Notes: a model not told the origin generated them from the sequence alone. Shown: positions 43,092-52,412, counted from the stretch's first letter. The stretch: DNA of 64,000 nt from Nostoc sp. KVJ3 (GCF_026127265.1 NZ_WWFG01000001.1:186001-250000), one strand, 5' to 3'. Numbers and translations: made by a program.

Positions 43092-43223
43092 GATACTGTT
43101 GGCGAATGTAATACATTATTGTCTTATTAAGTATTACGTAAGCTCAAACCTTCAATCTGTAGTTGCGGCTTTGAGTTGTAACACTTTTGTCCGTGCGTTT
43201 GTAACACTTTCGCCAACAGTATC
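43092..43223. mobile_element. 132-bp MITE with 15-bp perfect inverted ends and 7-bp target duplication
   Basis: The element starts GATACTGTTGGCGAA and ends TTCGCCAACAGTATC, a perfect 15-base inverted repeat, with similarity continuing inward (GTAATACA against GTGTTACA). It is flanked on both sides by the direct repeat CGATGAT (43085-43091 and 43224-43230). The right end repeats GTAACACTTT twice, like transposase-binding sites. No transposase is inside. The rest of 42859-43612 shows no gene. Confidence 0.88.
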
Positions 43224-43279
43224 CGATGATACTCATACCCCTTGCCTAAATAAGTACTTGGACAGAATTAATTACACAA

Positions 43280-43406
43280 TGTCGTTGCAAATGAAGCGTA
43301 CCCCTTTGGGGATCTTGTCGTAGAGATAGCGTAATGAAGCAATCCACTTGCGGTTGGGATTGCAATTCTTGGAGACGCTGTTCGCGAACGCTTTGCTCGC
43401 AATGAC
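43280..43406. repeat. TGTCATTGCGA-family element, divergent copy
   Basis: Begins TGTCGTTGCAAATGAAGCG and ends GCTTTGCTCGCAATGAC, with the family interior GGTTGGGATTGCAATTCTTGG shared with 22675-22700. It is followed by TAAATATTTTTG as in the other copies. Confidence 0.7.
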
Positions 43407-43612
43407 TGTAAATATTTTTGTCCAACTACTTACTAACTTTTACCGAAAAGGGGAAAGGGGTAAAGGAAAAACTTTTCCCCACACGCCATAGAGCAAGTAT
43501 TTTTAAATATGGACAATATTAAAAGAAGATTTTTGAGACACGTAATGCGACAAAAATCAGCGTCCATATTTTAAACCCCTATTTTTAAATTAATTGGTTC
43601 CCTTTCCCTTCT

Positions 43613-44959
43613 TCATTCACCGGTAATTGACAGTTCATTAACCCAGATTTTCGGACAAACTCCCCCTGGCGTTAACTCCGCCTCTTTTTCTACATAAATA
43701 ATTGACTTCAGGAGTTCCAAGAAATCGCCAGCAACAGTTGCTGACTCAATACTCGTCCTGACACCCTTATTAACTAGCCAACCATCAAAGGGCAAAGAAA
43801 AGGAGCCTTGTAAAGATTTAACTCCTGCATGGAGAGCTTGTAAATCATCGATAAAAATCACATCTTCAGCAGTTTCTAAACTTAACTCTTCTTCAGGAGT
43901 TACTGTTGTAAAAACGTGATAAAAATTGGGACTAACGCTGACTTTTGCACCAATACTAGCATTACCTGTTGGCTGGGCATTCAACCTTTTAGCAGTACCT
44001 GCACTGTGGAGAAAGCTTGTTAAAATGCCATTTTCAATTAGCGAAACCTGACGAGTCGGAGTTCCTTCTCCATCAAAAGTTTCTGCCCCTACGTTAGCTG
44101 GGTGTAGTGCATCATCAAAAACTGAAAGCAGAGGAGAAGCAATTTGCTTACCTAAATCTTCAGGAGTAGATAGGCTTTGATTATCCAAAATACTTTGGGC
44201 GTTGAACAAGTTAGAAAAAGCACCCAACAGACTTAAAAAAGCTTCTGCTGAGAAAACAACTCGATATTTACCAGTCTTGATTTTTTCATAGTTCAAGTGG
44301 CTGATAGTTTTATCGGCAGTTTCTTTGATGCAACCATTGATGTCTAGATTATTTAAACTTTGGTTGATTCTAAAAGCACCTGCACTGCGCGGTTTTTTTC
44401 CTTCTTCTTCAGTTTTACTGTAAAGATAAACTGATGCTAAGGAGTGAGATTCAGTTCTGATTGCACCATCACTATTGAGATAGAATCTGTCTATATCTCT
44501 TTGCGATAATCCATTATAAGGTACACCTTTAATTGCTGGATGGGCTGCCAGTAATTCTTTTTCAGCTACCAACAATCTTTCTATGAGTTCAGCAACAGGT
44601 GCTTGGGGTGTCTTATCTTGAGGTTTGTTTGCAATAGAAACAGTAGCTTCGGGACTAAAATCAGGAACATTTTCTTTAACACCAAAAAAACTGGCTTCGT
44701 AAGCAGTTTTCAGAGCTAATTCTAATCCCTTGGGGTCTACATCTGTCGTGCTGGTGACACCCATTGTATTTTCTTCATTCCACACACGAACAGTAACGCC
44801 AGAGCGATTTGATGCTTTAACTTGTTTTGGCTCACCTTGGTCTACCTGCACGCTTGTATCATCTATTGTTGAGCCATAAATGTCGAATTTCTTAATGCCA
44901 AGTTTCTCAGCATTATCCTTGGCAGAATTTGCAATCTCATTGATATTTGGCATAGTCAA
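43613..44959 (-). CDS. pmbA: PmbA/TldE-type metallopeptidase-like protein
   Basis: A 448-residue TldD/PmbA-family protein. It shows the family N-terminal domain (YGSTIDDTSVQVDQGEPKQV, GVTVRVWNEENTMGVTSTTD) and the C-terminal half with SLIENGILTSFLHSAGTAKR and TGNASIGAKVSVSPNFYHV. It lacks the HExxxH metal motif found in its neighbour, as expected for the TldE partner. TldD and TldE form a complex that degrades unfolded peptides or processes modified peptides in other bacteria. It lies directly downstream of tldD, 100 bases apart, on the same strand. Confidence 0.92.
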   Translation of the reverse strand: MTMPNINEIANSAKDNAEKLGIKKFDIYGSTIDDTSVQVDQGEPKQVKASNRSGVTVRVWNEENTMGVTSTTDVDPKGLELALKTAYEASFFGVKENVPDFSPEATVSIANKPQDKTPQAPVAELIERLLVAEKELLAAHPAIKGVPYNGLSQRDIDRFYLNSDGAIRTESHSLASVYLYSKTEEEGKKPRSAGAFRINQSLNNLDINGCIKETADKTISHLNYEKIKTGKYRVVFSAEAFLSLLGAFSNLFNAQSILDNQSLSTPEDLGKQIASPLLSVFDDALHPANVGAETFDGEGTPTRQVSLIENGILTSFLHSAGTAKRLNAQPTGNASIGAKVSVSPNFYHVFTTVTPEEELSLETAEDVIFIDDLQALHAGVKSLQGSFSLPFDGWLVNKGVRTSIESATVAGDFLELLKSIIYVEKEAELTPGGVCPKIWVNELSITGE

Positions 44960-45059
44960 TTTTGGATTTTAGATTTTAGATTGAACCTACGGAATTATCG
45001 GAGAGCTTGAGCATTTTGGATTTTGAATATTACAATCCAAAATCCAAAATCTAAAATTC

Positions 45060-46610
45060 TTATCGTCCACCGACGGTAATAGAATCAACTTTGATGTGGG
45101 GTTGTCCGACTGTGGTGTAAATACTTCCACTCACAGAGCCGCAAAAACCTGGGGCAATTTCCAAATCTTGGGAACACATAGAAATTTTATTCATAATTTC
45201 CTTAGCTTCTCCAATTAAAATTGCTCCCTTTAGCGGTTTAGTGATTTTGCCATTTTCAATCAAATAAGCTTCATCAACACTAAAGTTAAATTGACCTGTA
45301 GCACCAACACTACCGCCACCCATCTTTTTACAGTAAATACCTTTATCAACAGAGGCAAATAAATCATCGGTGCTATATTCGCCAGAATCAATATAAGTAT
45401 TACGCATTCGGCTAGCAGCAGCAAAGGTATAATTTTGGCGGCGGCCACTTCCAGTTCTGGGGTGTCCGGTGCGTGCAGAACCTGTTCTATCTGCTAAGAA
45501 GTTTTTGAGAACGCCTTTTTCAATTAATAATGTTCTTTGAGCTGGCATACCTTCGTCATCCATGTCAATTGTCCCAAAGGCTTTGTCAGAGCGCCCTTCG
45601 TCCCAAGCTGTCAAGCTTTCGTGGGCAATTTTTTCGCCTTTTTTGTCAGCAAAAGGAGTGGTATTGCGTTCGATTTGAGTGGTTTCTAGCAGGTGTCCGC
45701 AAGCTTCATGGAAGATTACGCCGCCAAAGTGATTGGCCATAATAGTCGGGTAAGTACCCGATTCTACGTAATCGGCATAGAGCATTTTGCCGGCAGATTC
45801 TGCTATTTTTTCGGCGGCTTGTTGAGAATCCCAAGTTCTCAAGAAATTGGCATCGCTAGTATTACCTGCGCGATCGCCAATTGAGGTACGATTAGCACCA
45901 TCAGCACACAATAGGTTAAATCCTACTGACTGGGTAAGACGGATATCACGGGCAAAAGTACCATCACTGGCGGCGATTAAGACTTCTTGCCAATCCCGGA
46001 AATAGCTAGCACGGCGTGATTGCACGTGGCTAGCTTTTTGCTTCAAGTTGGCAGTCCCATCAAGGAGGATTTCTCCCATTTCGCGGATTGAGCTACATAC
46101 TGGTAGCCATGCATCTTTGCCTCTTTTGGTGGCGTAATCTCTCAGTAGTTCTAGATTTATTTCTGGGATGAAAGCTTTAGCAGTGGGTAATTGCAATCCT
46201 AAGATAGAAAGACCTTTTTCTAAAGCTGCTTTCAAACCGGAAAAAGAAAGGTCATTGGTGCTGACATAGCAATCGGCTTTGCCACGAAACACTCTGACTC
46301 CCGCGCCTGTAGACAGACTGGGTGAAATACTCGTGATGGAATCGTCTTCTGCCAGACAACTAATATAGTTGCGACGTTCTAAAAATAATTCGATGAAGTC
46401 AGCGCCGGCGGCGCGTCCTAATCCCAGAAGGGTAGCCAGGGGAGCTTCCCAGGTTTCATCGAAACGCTCTGGTGTGGAAGAGTATTGGAGGGTGGGAAGT
46501 TGATTCGAGAGAAGTAGCGTACTTGTAAGCATGGGTAGCCTCGTCTGCTGGCGTAATTCAGAGATTTGACTGAAAAATCCTGGTGTGTTCAGGGTAACTG
46601 AAACTTTCAT
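45060..46610 (-). CDS. tldD: TldD metalloprotease
   Basis: A 516-residue metalloprotease. HEACGHLLE holds the zinc motif HExxxH (H301-H306 by the long start), and the zinc-binding cysteine lies in the C-terminal GGSVGATGQFNFSVDEAYLI/GFCGSVSGSIY region. With pmbA downstream it should form the TldD/E heterodimer. The start is uncertain: ATG 46610 adds 26 residues before MLTSTLLLSNQLPTLQYSS, which may be the true N-terminus at 46532. Confidence 0.94.
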   Translation of the reverse strand: MKVSVTLNTPGFFSQISELRQQTRLPMLTSTLLLSNQLPTLQYSSTPERFDETWEAPLATLLGLGRAAGADFIELFLERRNYISCLAEDDSITSISPSLSTGAGVRVFRGKADCYVSTNDLSFSGLKAALEKGLSILGLQLPTAKAFIPEINLELLRDYATKRGKDAWLPVCSSIREMGEILLDGTANLKQKASHVQSRRASYFRDWQEVLIAASDGTFARDIRLTQSVGFNLLCADGANRTSIGDRAGNTSDANFLRTWDSQQAAEKIAESAGKMLYADYVESGTYPTIMANHFGGVIFHEACGHLLETTQIERNTTPFADKKGEKIAHESLTAWDEGRSDKAFGTIDMDDEGMPAQRTLLIEKGVLKNFLADRTGSARTGHPRTGSGRRQNYTFAAASRMRNTYIDSGEYSTDDLFASVDKGIYCKKMGGGSVGATGQFNFSVDEAYLIENGKITKPLKGAILIGEAKEIMNKISMCSQDLEIAPGFCGSVSGSIYTTVGQPHIKVDSITVGGR

Positions 46611-46940
46611 TTCAATATTTCAAAACCCTTTATTAATTATGAACGGTTAACACAACTTAAACTACTTTACACAATTCTTGGAACAGCAAGTTTACTATTT
46701 TGCTCATGAGTTTGCCTTGGATGTGCTTACCACCTAGCAGTTTCTCTTTTTGTCGCATTTTAGACTTTCTAGCGTGTCCACTAGGCAGATTGCAGTTAGC
46801 GATCGCTAAAAACTGGGTAAACGATGGGGTTGTTGAGTAGCATTTAAGTAGCGGAATTGATACAAAACCTTAAAAAGCTTACGGTATCGTCAGATTCGTA
46901 GACTAGACTAGAACCACAGGGTAAGAATCAAAGGAAGATT
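46611..46940. other. Divergent promoter region between tldD and the vWA pair
   Basis: 330 bases without a gene. It contains one HIP1 site and short T-rich runs. Promoters for both tldD and the vWA operon must lie here, but I see no clear operator. Confidence 0.4.
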
Positions 46941-47546
46941 ATGATGAGCGATCGCGACTACACATTAATCATTGATAAAAGCGGTAGTATGTCCACACCC
47001 GACCAAGTGGGTGGTAAAAGTAGATGGGAAATCGCCCAGGAGTCTACTCTCGCTTTGGCAAGAAAGGCCGAACAGTTTGACCCAGATGGCATCACTGTTT
47101 ATGTGTTTTCCGGTAGATTTAAACGCTACGATGATGTTAATTCAGCCAAAGTCGCACAGATATTTCTCGAAAATGACCCTGCTGGGACAACAAACTTAGC
47201 AGGTGTACTCCAGGATGCCCTCAATAACTACTTTCAACGCAAAGCTGCCGGTAAAACCAAGCCGAACGGAGAAACAATTTTAGTCATTACAGATGGTGAA
47301 CCAGACGATCGCAAAGCTGTATTTGAAGTCATCATTCATGCTACTCGCCAGATGGAACGTGATGAAGAATTAGGAATTTCGATCATTCAAGTAGGTTCAG
47401 ATGCCCAAGCAACTAAGTTCCTCAAAGCTTTGGATGACCAGTTGCAAAGTGTTGGCGCTAAATTTGATATTTGCGACACGGTTACTTTAGACGATTTAGA
47501 AGAAATGAGTCTTATCGATGTATTGAAAAATGCAATCACAGACTAA
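46941..47546 (+). CDS. Von Willebrand factor A domain protein, first twin
   Basis: A 201-residue protein consisting of a single vWA domain. TLIIDKSGSMS supplies the DxSxS metal-binding (MIDAS) motif at D12-S16, PAGTTNLAGVL the MIDAS threonine, and LVITDGEPDDRKA the aspartate. No signal peptide, so it is cytoplasmic. The second gene is a close paralogue of identical length. The true start may be the second ATG at 46944 since the two are adjacent; AAGGAAG precedes. Confidence 0.9.
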   Translation: MMSDRDYTLIIDKSGSMSTPDQVGGKSRWEIAQESTLALARKAEQFDPDGITVYVFSGRFKRYDDVNSAKVAQIFLENDPAGTTNLAGVLQDALNNYFQRKAAGKTKPNGETILVITDGEPDDRKAVFEVIIHATRQMERDEELGISIIQVGSDAQATKFLKALDDQLQSVGAKFDICDTVTLDDLEEMSLIDVLKNAITD

Positions 47547-47602
47547 TACATCTATCAGCCTAAAATCTCATAACTCTTAACTTTCAACTGGAGAATTGAA
47601 TA

Positions 47603-48208
47603 ATGCTAGAAAATCGTGACTATACCTTGATTATTGACAAAAGCGGCAGCATGGCAACCCAAGACCAAAAGGGTGGTAGAAGTAGATGGGTTGCGGCTCA
47701 AGAATCTACTTTAGCTTTAGCTAGTAAGTGTGAGCAATTTGACCCAGACGGCATTACCATTTATGTATTTTCTGGTAAATTTAAGCGATATGAAAATGTC
47801 ACATCTAGCATAGTACCACAAATTTTCCGAGAAAATGATCCCTCTGGTACAACTGATTTGGCAGGTGTGTTAAAACACGCAACTGATGATTATTTACAAC
47901 GCAAAGCAGCTGGTCAAACAAAGCCAAATGGTGAAACAATTTTAGTGGTTACTGATGGTGAACCGGACGATCGCAAAGCAGTGATGAAAGTAATTATTGA
48001 AGCTTCTCGCCGCATCGATCGAGATGAAGAATTAGCAATTTCTTTCATTCAAGTCGGTAAAGATGTACAAGCTACCCGCTTTCTCAAAGTCTTAGACGAT
48101 GAACTCCAAAGTGCTGGTGCTAAGTTTGATATCTGTGACACAATTACTATGGAAGATATGGAAGATATGAGTTTATCAGAAGTTCTCCTCAATGCCATTA
48201 ATGACTAG
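47603..48208 (+). CDS. Von Willebrand factor A domain protein, second twin
   Basis: A 201-residue paralogue of the previous gene: the same MIDAS elements (IIDKSGSMATQ, SGTTDLAGVLK, VVTDGEPDDRKAV) and nearly collinear sequence throughout, differing mostly in surface residues. The two arose by tandem duplication. The 56-base gap and shared direction argue for one transcript. Conservation of both MIDAS sites suggests that both bind metal and ligand, perhaps as a heterodimer or with divergent partners. Confidence 0.9.
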   Translation: MLENRDYTLIIDKSGSMATQDQKGGRSRWVAAQESTLALASKCEQFDPDGITIYVFSGKFKRYENVTSSIVPQIFRENDPSGTTDLAGVLKHATDDYLQRKAAGQTKPNGETILVVTDGEPDDRKAVMKVIIEASRRIDRDEELAISFIQVGKDVQATRFLKVLDDELQSAGAKFDICDTITMEDMEDMSLSEVLLNAIND

Positions 48209-48234
48209 CTATACCATTTATAGGAGTTGCAAAA

Positions 48235-48627
48235 ATGGATTCCATTGATAAGCTGTTAGCTGAACTCCAAACTGAATACCAAGAAATCAAACCACAACAG
48301 CAGCAGTCAAAATCAGCTACAGCCAAATCTTTGATCGCACAATCGCCAAAGTCGGCATCTTTTATAGATAATCTTTTGGCAGAAGTTAAGGCTGATTTTG
48401 CCGAAGAGGATACTGCTATTGAGTTAAAAAAACAGCAAGAACTCGAACAGGAACGAGTTCGGCAAGAACAAATTAAAGCCAAACAATTAGAGGTTTTGAA
48501 GGTACAGGCAAAAGAATGGTTAGCCAAAGTAGATCCACTTTCATCAGAAGGACTTTGGTTTGAAAGGTTTGCTGAAAGTTACTCCTCAAAATTAGAGGCA
48601 GCGATTGAATATTTAAGAAACAACTAA
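48235..48627 (+). CDS. Coiled-coil protein with duplicated N-terminal motif, vWA partner
   Basis: A 130-residue protein 26 bases after the second vWA gene, with AGGAG before the start. Two copies of one motif occur: SIDKLLAELQTEYQE near residue 3 and FIDNLLAEVKADFAE near residue 43. A charged coiled coil follows (ELKKQQELEQERVRQEQIKA) and the C-terminus is helical (WFERFAESYSSKLEAAIEYL). The two repeats could each engage one vWA twin, which is inference. No known family is recognised. Confidence 0.78.
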   Translation: MDSIDKLLAELQTEYQEIKPQQQQSKSATAKSLIAQSPKSASFIDNLLAEVKADFAEEDTAIELKKQQELEQERVRQEQIKAKQLEVLKVQAKEWLAKVDPLSSEGLWFERFAESYSSKLEAAIEYLRNN

Positions 48628-48732
48628 TAGACTATTAAAAGTTATACGGATAAATCTGCTAATTCAAATTGAAAATTAGCAATTATTTATCCCTTTATGG
48701 GTAGATTATCCTGAACTCTGACTCTTTTTTTA

Positions 48733-49098
48733 TTATTGATGGTGATTTGTTACAGCTAAATGTTGAATAGCCCATTCATGCATAGCATAGAGAATTGGTT
48801 GCAAAGTTTCTCCTAAAGGTGTCAGTGAATATTCTACCTTTGGTGGAATTTGAGGATAAACTTCTCGATGAATAACGCCGTCTTCCTCCATTTCTCTAAG
48901 TTGTTGGGTTAACACCTTTTGCGTAACTCCGGGTAAAGCCCGTTGTAACTCACCAAACCGTTTGACACCAACCATTAATTCTCTAATAATCAAAACTTTC
49001 CAGCGTCCGCCAATCACTTTTAGGGTAGTTTCTACTTCACAAGTCAGCCGACTATTATTTTCTGCTTCAGCTTTCATAGTTTTTTGTAGGAAGTACAC
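48733..49098 (-). CDS. HxlR-family winged-helix regulator
   Basis: A 121-residue regulator. CEVETTLKVIGGRWKVLIIR, KRFGELQRALPGVTQKVLTQ and the wing LTPLGETLQPIL give the full HxlR/MarR-like domain; the cysteine in LTCEVE could be redox-sensing. The start is probably GTG at 49098 because a perfect AGGAGG lies seven bases before it; the ATG at 49077 has none. The AGGAGG sits within the inverted repeat AGGCAG-GAGGT-CTGCCT. It follows the ferritin-like gene on the same strand by 75 bases. Confidence 0.9.
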   Translation of the reverse strand: MYFLQKTMKAEAENNSRLTCEVETTLKVIGGRWKVLIIRELMVGVKRFGELQRALPGVTQKVLTQQLREMEEDGVIHREVYPQIPPKVEYSLTPLGETLQPILYAMHEWAIQHLAVTNHHQ

Positions 49099-49172
49099 AG
49101 GCAGACCTCCTGCCTTTCAAGCTAGATAATATCCAAATTTTTTGAACATTCGATACTTAAGGATATCTATAA

Positions 49173-49922
49173 TTACGTAGCGAGCAACTCAGAATCGATT
49201 TCTGACGGCGCACTATCTTGGACTAGCGATCGCGTTTCACCATTACGCTGAAGGATACCACCAACCATTGCTAACAAAGCATTTACTTTCCGAGTTCGCC
49301 ACATATCTACAAGTTTTTCCACTTTGGTAGGAGACATCCGTCGCATCATCGCTTCGTAAAGATAAGCCGCGTGTGTAGTTTCATCTTGGGCAATACAAAG
49401 CATTCCTAACTTTAAGTTACGAGCCGTTGAATCGTTATCAGGTAATACTTTCGCCATTCGCACAAAGTCTTTACTAGCATCTAACTCAAGAATATATGTG
49501 CTAGCCATAAACACATCCCAGTCAATAACAGCAGGTTTTAGCTGTTCTTGGGTGTAGCCTTCAAAAAAGGCTGCAAAAAAGGGACTACGCTGCTGTTGCG
49601 ATTTGCTTGGGGATGGAGTTTGGGGTTGACGCTTGAAATCTATAACTTGTTTATTCATTTGTTGTAAGGCGTGGGCAAAAATTTGACCATGCTTAGTCTC
49701 ATCTGATGCATGTTTTGCCAGTTTTTCGGCTAGCCATGTATCGCCTTCGGCTGCGGAGCGATCGCTAAGTGCGGATAAAAAGGGCACAGAACCAGATTCA
49801 GCAAAATAAAACCCTGCCAGGATGTTGGGACGGGTTTTTAAATCACGAATTTGAGCAGCAGAGTAATAGGCAAAGGCTCCTGAGCCAGCTAAATGCAAAA
49901 TGTGAGTTAAGAAGTTCATCAA
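49173..49922 (-). CDS. Ferritin-like di-iron domain protein
   Basis: A 249-residue helical protein. E42, the ExxH pair E75/H78 in DETKHGQIF, and a second ExxH in AQDETTHAAYLYE form the four-helix-bundle di-iron pattern. A Pro/Ser/Gln-rich insertion (QPQTPSPSKSQQQR) separates the two halves. It could be an oxygenase, oxidase or oxidative stress protein; nothing fixes the substrate. It is encoded upstream of, and probably together with, the HxlR regulator. Confidence 0.8.
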   Translation of the reverse strand: MMNFLTHILHLAGSGAFAYYSAAQIRDLKTRPNILAGFYFAESGSVPFLSALSDRSAAEGDTWLAEKLAKHASDETKHGQIFAHALQQMNKQVIDFKRQPQTPSPSKSQQQRSPFFAAFFEGYTQEQLKPAVIDWDVFMASTYILELDASKDFVRMAKVLPDNDSTARNLKLGMLCIAQDETTHAAYLYEAMMRRMSPTKVEKLVDMWRTRKVNALLAMVGGILQRNGETRSLVQDSAPSEIDSELLAT

Positions 49923-50201
49923 AAACTACCGTTGATAATTAGAAGGTTACAATTCTTATACTAATCTGCATTTTCTATTCGGTTGCCGCAGTGGTCTGTC
50001 GAACCCATTTTGACGGTTGGAGAGACGCGATAAATCGCCGTCTCTACAGAAAATTTATTCGTCAATTATTTCTTGACAGACTACTAGAGGTTCTCACGAT
50101 TTGGAATTTTTGGATTGTCTGTGGCAGTATGTCAAAGATTAACAAATATATTTGGTCATTTTGCTAATATCATCCCACAGAGGTAATGTAGGTAAGTTTG
50201 G

Positions 50202-50768
50202 ATGAAGAAATTAACTAAACCAGTACGATTTTGGCTTTGTGCAACTATCATCTTTTTCGGTTTGATAGGTTGCGATCGCTTTAATGCTAATTCTGGAGAA
50301 CCAGTTGAGCGTGTGAGTGATGGCGATACCATAGTAGTGAAAGATACCAATGGTAAAAATTTTACCGTGCGCTTTGCTTGTGTAGATGCGCCAGAAATAG
50401 CCCATACCAACAAAGAAAAGCAGAGTAAACGCACTAGCGATCGCAATCAATTTAATTGGGGTGTGAAAGCTCAAGAACGGGTGCAACAACTGGTGCAACA
50501 AGGACGCGATCGCGTGACTCTAAATATCACAGATAGCGATCGCTATGGACGCAAAATTGCCGAAGTCCGTTTACAAAATGGCACTTTTGTGCAGCAGGTC
50601 TTGTTACAAGAAGGGTTGGCAAAAGTGTATCGTCCTTATTTAAATAAGTGTCCTAGCAAAGACTTAGTTCAACAAGCCGAAGCTGAGGCAAAGGAACAAC
50701 GCCTTGGTGTTTGGAGTGATGCTAAATTTGTTAACCCTTGGGAATATCGCAGCCTATCGAAAAAGTAG
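50202..50768 (+). CDS. Thermonuclease-family lipoprotein (SNase domain)
   Basis: A 188-residue exported protein. The N-terminal hydrophobic segment ends in a lipobox, LIGC with C24, so it is probably a lipoprotein. The SNase domain follows: VSDGDTIVV, R57 and E65 in VRFACVDAPE, and a second catalytic Arg in DSDRYGRKIAEV. Such enzymes cleave DNA and RNA with calcium. It may serve nutrient scavenging or DNA turnover outside the cytoplasm. Upstream, 49923-50201 contains a GAGACG-family palindrome and no gene. Confidence 0.92.
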   Translation: MKKLTKPVRFWLCATIIFFGLIGCDRFNANSGEPVERVSDGDTIVVKDTNGKNFTVRFACVDAPEIAHTNKEKQSKRTSDRNQFNWGVKAQERVQQLVQQGRDRVTLNITDSDRYGRKIAEVRLQNGTFVQQVLLQEGLAKVYRPYLNKCPSKDLVQQAEAEAKEQRLGVWSDAKFVNPWEYRSLSKK

Positions 50769-50842
50769 AAACTCTAGCTATTTCTTTTTTACCATTGCAT
50801 ATTTGCGGAATAATTTAGCAACTTCCAAAATTCCCCCTGTCC

Positions 50843-51730
50843 CTACTCCTCTCTCCAAGTTTGCAGTTGCAAATAAACCAGTACCAACGTCACTGCTAGT
50901 AAAACCGTCGCGGCGGCAGCGGCATAACCAAAATCAAATTGACCAAAAGCCTCTTCGTAAATGTAGTAAACCAGCAAATTAGTCGAATTCAGAGGGCCTC
51001 CGCCAGTCATCACAAAAACTTGCTCAAAACTCCGTAATGTAAAAATTGCAGTAGTGATGATTGCAAATATCACAGTTGGGCGCAATCCAGGCAGAGTAAT
51101 ATACCAAAACTGTTGCCAAGCATTTGCTCCATCCAAATCTGCGGCTTCATAACGACTAGGAGGAATGGCTTGCAACCCTGCTAAAAAAACTACCATATTG
51201 AAACCCAGTTGTTTCCAAATACTCATTAAAATAATTACTGGCATTGCCCAAAATGTATCTCCTAACCAAGGTATAGCTGCAATACTAAAAAAATTTAAAA
51301 GTCCGTTCACTGGCCCTGATATTTGAAACAGCCAGCGAAATCCTAAACCAGCTGCCACAAGTGAGATAATTGAAGGTAGAAAATAGGCACTCCGTAGAAT
51401 GCCGCGCAAGGGAATGGAACGGTTTAATAGCACTGCCAATCCCAAGGAGATAACTAAACTGGGAACGATAGTCGCAACAGTAAAATAAAAGGTGTTACCC
51501 AGAACTTGCCAGAAATCGGGGTTGAGTAGCAAGCGCCAATAATTTTTTAAGCCTATCCAATAAGTCCCTTTTAAGGTAAAACTCCCAGCCGTGAAGCTGA
51601 GATAAAACAAATAAGCGATCGGCCAAACGATAAAAACACCCAGTAAAATTAGGGCTGGTGTGAGAAAAGTCCAGGCGGCTACTGTATCATTATCCAACCA
51701 CGACTTAGTAGTATACATTTTTTTTGGCAT
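50843..51730 (-). CDS. Sugar ABC transporter permease (MalF/UgpA type)
   Basis: A 295-residue membrane permease with six helices. EAADLDGANAWQQFWYITLP is the EAA loop that contacts the ATPase, and the N-terminal helix WTFLTPALILLGVFIVWPIA is typical of carbohydrate uptake permeases. Its partner permease, binding protein and ATPase are not next to it. The start may be at the second ATG (51718). It is divergent from purN across 25 bases. Confidence 0.92.
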   Translation of the reverse strand: MPKKMYTTKSWLDNDTVAAWTFLTPALILLGVFIVWPIAYLFYLSFTAGSFTLKGTYWIGLKNYWRLLLNPDFWQVLGNTFYFTVATIVPSLVISLGLAVLLNRSIPLRGILRSAYFLPSIISLVAAGLGFRWLFQISGPVNGLLNFFSIAAIPWLGDTFWAMPVIILMSIWKQLGFNMVVFLAGLQAIPPSRYEAADLDGANAWQQFWYITLPGLRPTVIFAIITTAIFTLRSFEQVFVMTGGGPLNSTNLLVYYIYEEAFGQFDFGYAAAAATVLLAVTLVLVYLQLQTWREE

Positions 51731-51755
51731 CTATAATTTTCTCTCTTAGCTGTTT

Positions 51756-52412
51756 ATGACCCTCCGCCCTGATTCTACCCTTAGCTTGGTTTCTCCTAGC
51801 GCTAGCGATATTTGCCAACAAGTCACCCCTTTAAAACTGGGAATTATGGCTTCTGGAAATGGCAGCAATTTTGATGTAGTTGCCCAAGCTATCCAAGATG
51901 GACAGCTAAATGCCCAAATTCAAGTTTTAATTTATAACAACCCTTCGGCGAAAGCAGCCGTAAGAGCAGCTAATAGAGGTGTAGAAGCTGTTTTGTTAAA
52001 TCATCGCAACTATAAAATTCGTGAAGAGTTGGATGAGAAAATTGTGCAGACATTGCACTACTATGATGTAGAGTGGGTGATTTTGGCGGGTTGGATGCGA
52101 TTATTAACATCAGTTTTCATTGATGCTTTTCCTGAGAGGATTATTAATATCCATCCTAGTTTGTTACCTAGTTTCAAGGGAATCCATGCAGTAGAACAAG
52201 CTTTAGCCGCTGGAGTAAAAATCACTGGTTGTACAGCACATCTAGCTTGTTTAGAAATGGACAGTGGCCCAATATTGATGCAAGCCGCAGTGCCAGTATT
52301 GCCGGATGATACAGCAGAAACACTCCATGCTAGAATTCAAATTCAGGAACATCGAATTTTACCATTAGCGATCGCTCTGGCAGCTTCTTCCTCATCACTT
52401 AACTTAAGCTGA
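51756..52412 (+). CDS. purN: Phosphoribosylglycinamide formyltransferase
   Basis: A 218-residue purine biosynthesis enzyme that transfers formyl from 10-formyl-THF to GAR. N131 and H133 in INIHPSLLPSF, and the catalytic Asp (D169) in CLEMDSGPI, are present; GNGSNFD binds the substrate phosphate. A 25-residue N-terminal extension precedes LKLGIMASGNGSN, as in other cyanobacterial forms. Confidence 0.95.
   Translation: MTLRPDSTLSLVSPSASDICQQVTPLKLGIMASGNGSNFDVVAQAIQDGQLNAQIQVLIYNNPSAKAAVRAANRGVEAVLLNHRNYKIREELDEKIVQTLHYYDVEWVILAGWMRLLTSVFIDAFPERIINIHPSLLPSFKGIHAVEQALAAGVKITGCTAHLACLEMDSGPILMQAAVPVLPDDTAETLHARIQIQEHRILPLAIALAASSSSLNLS

Noticed and set aside
43092..43223. End of a CRISPR-associated (Tn7-like) transposon
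   Set aside because: Ends look like TGT/ACA with repeated sites, but the element is only 132 bp, has a 7-bp duplication, and no tns or cas gene or tRNA attachment site is present.
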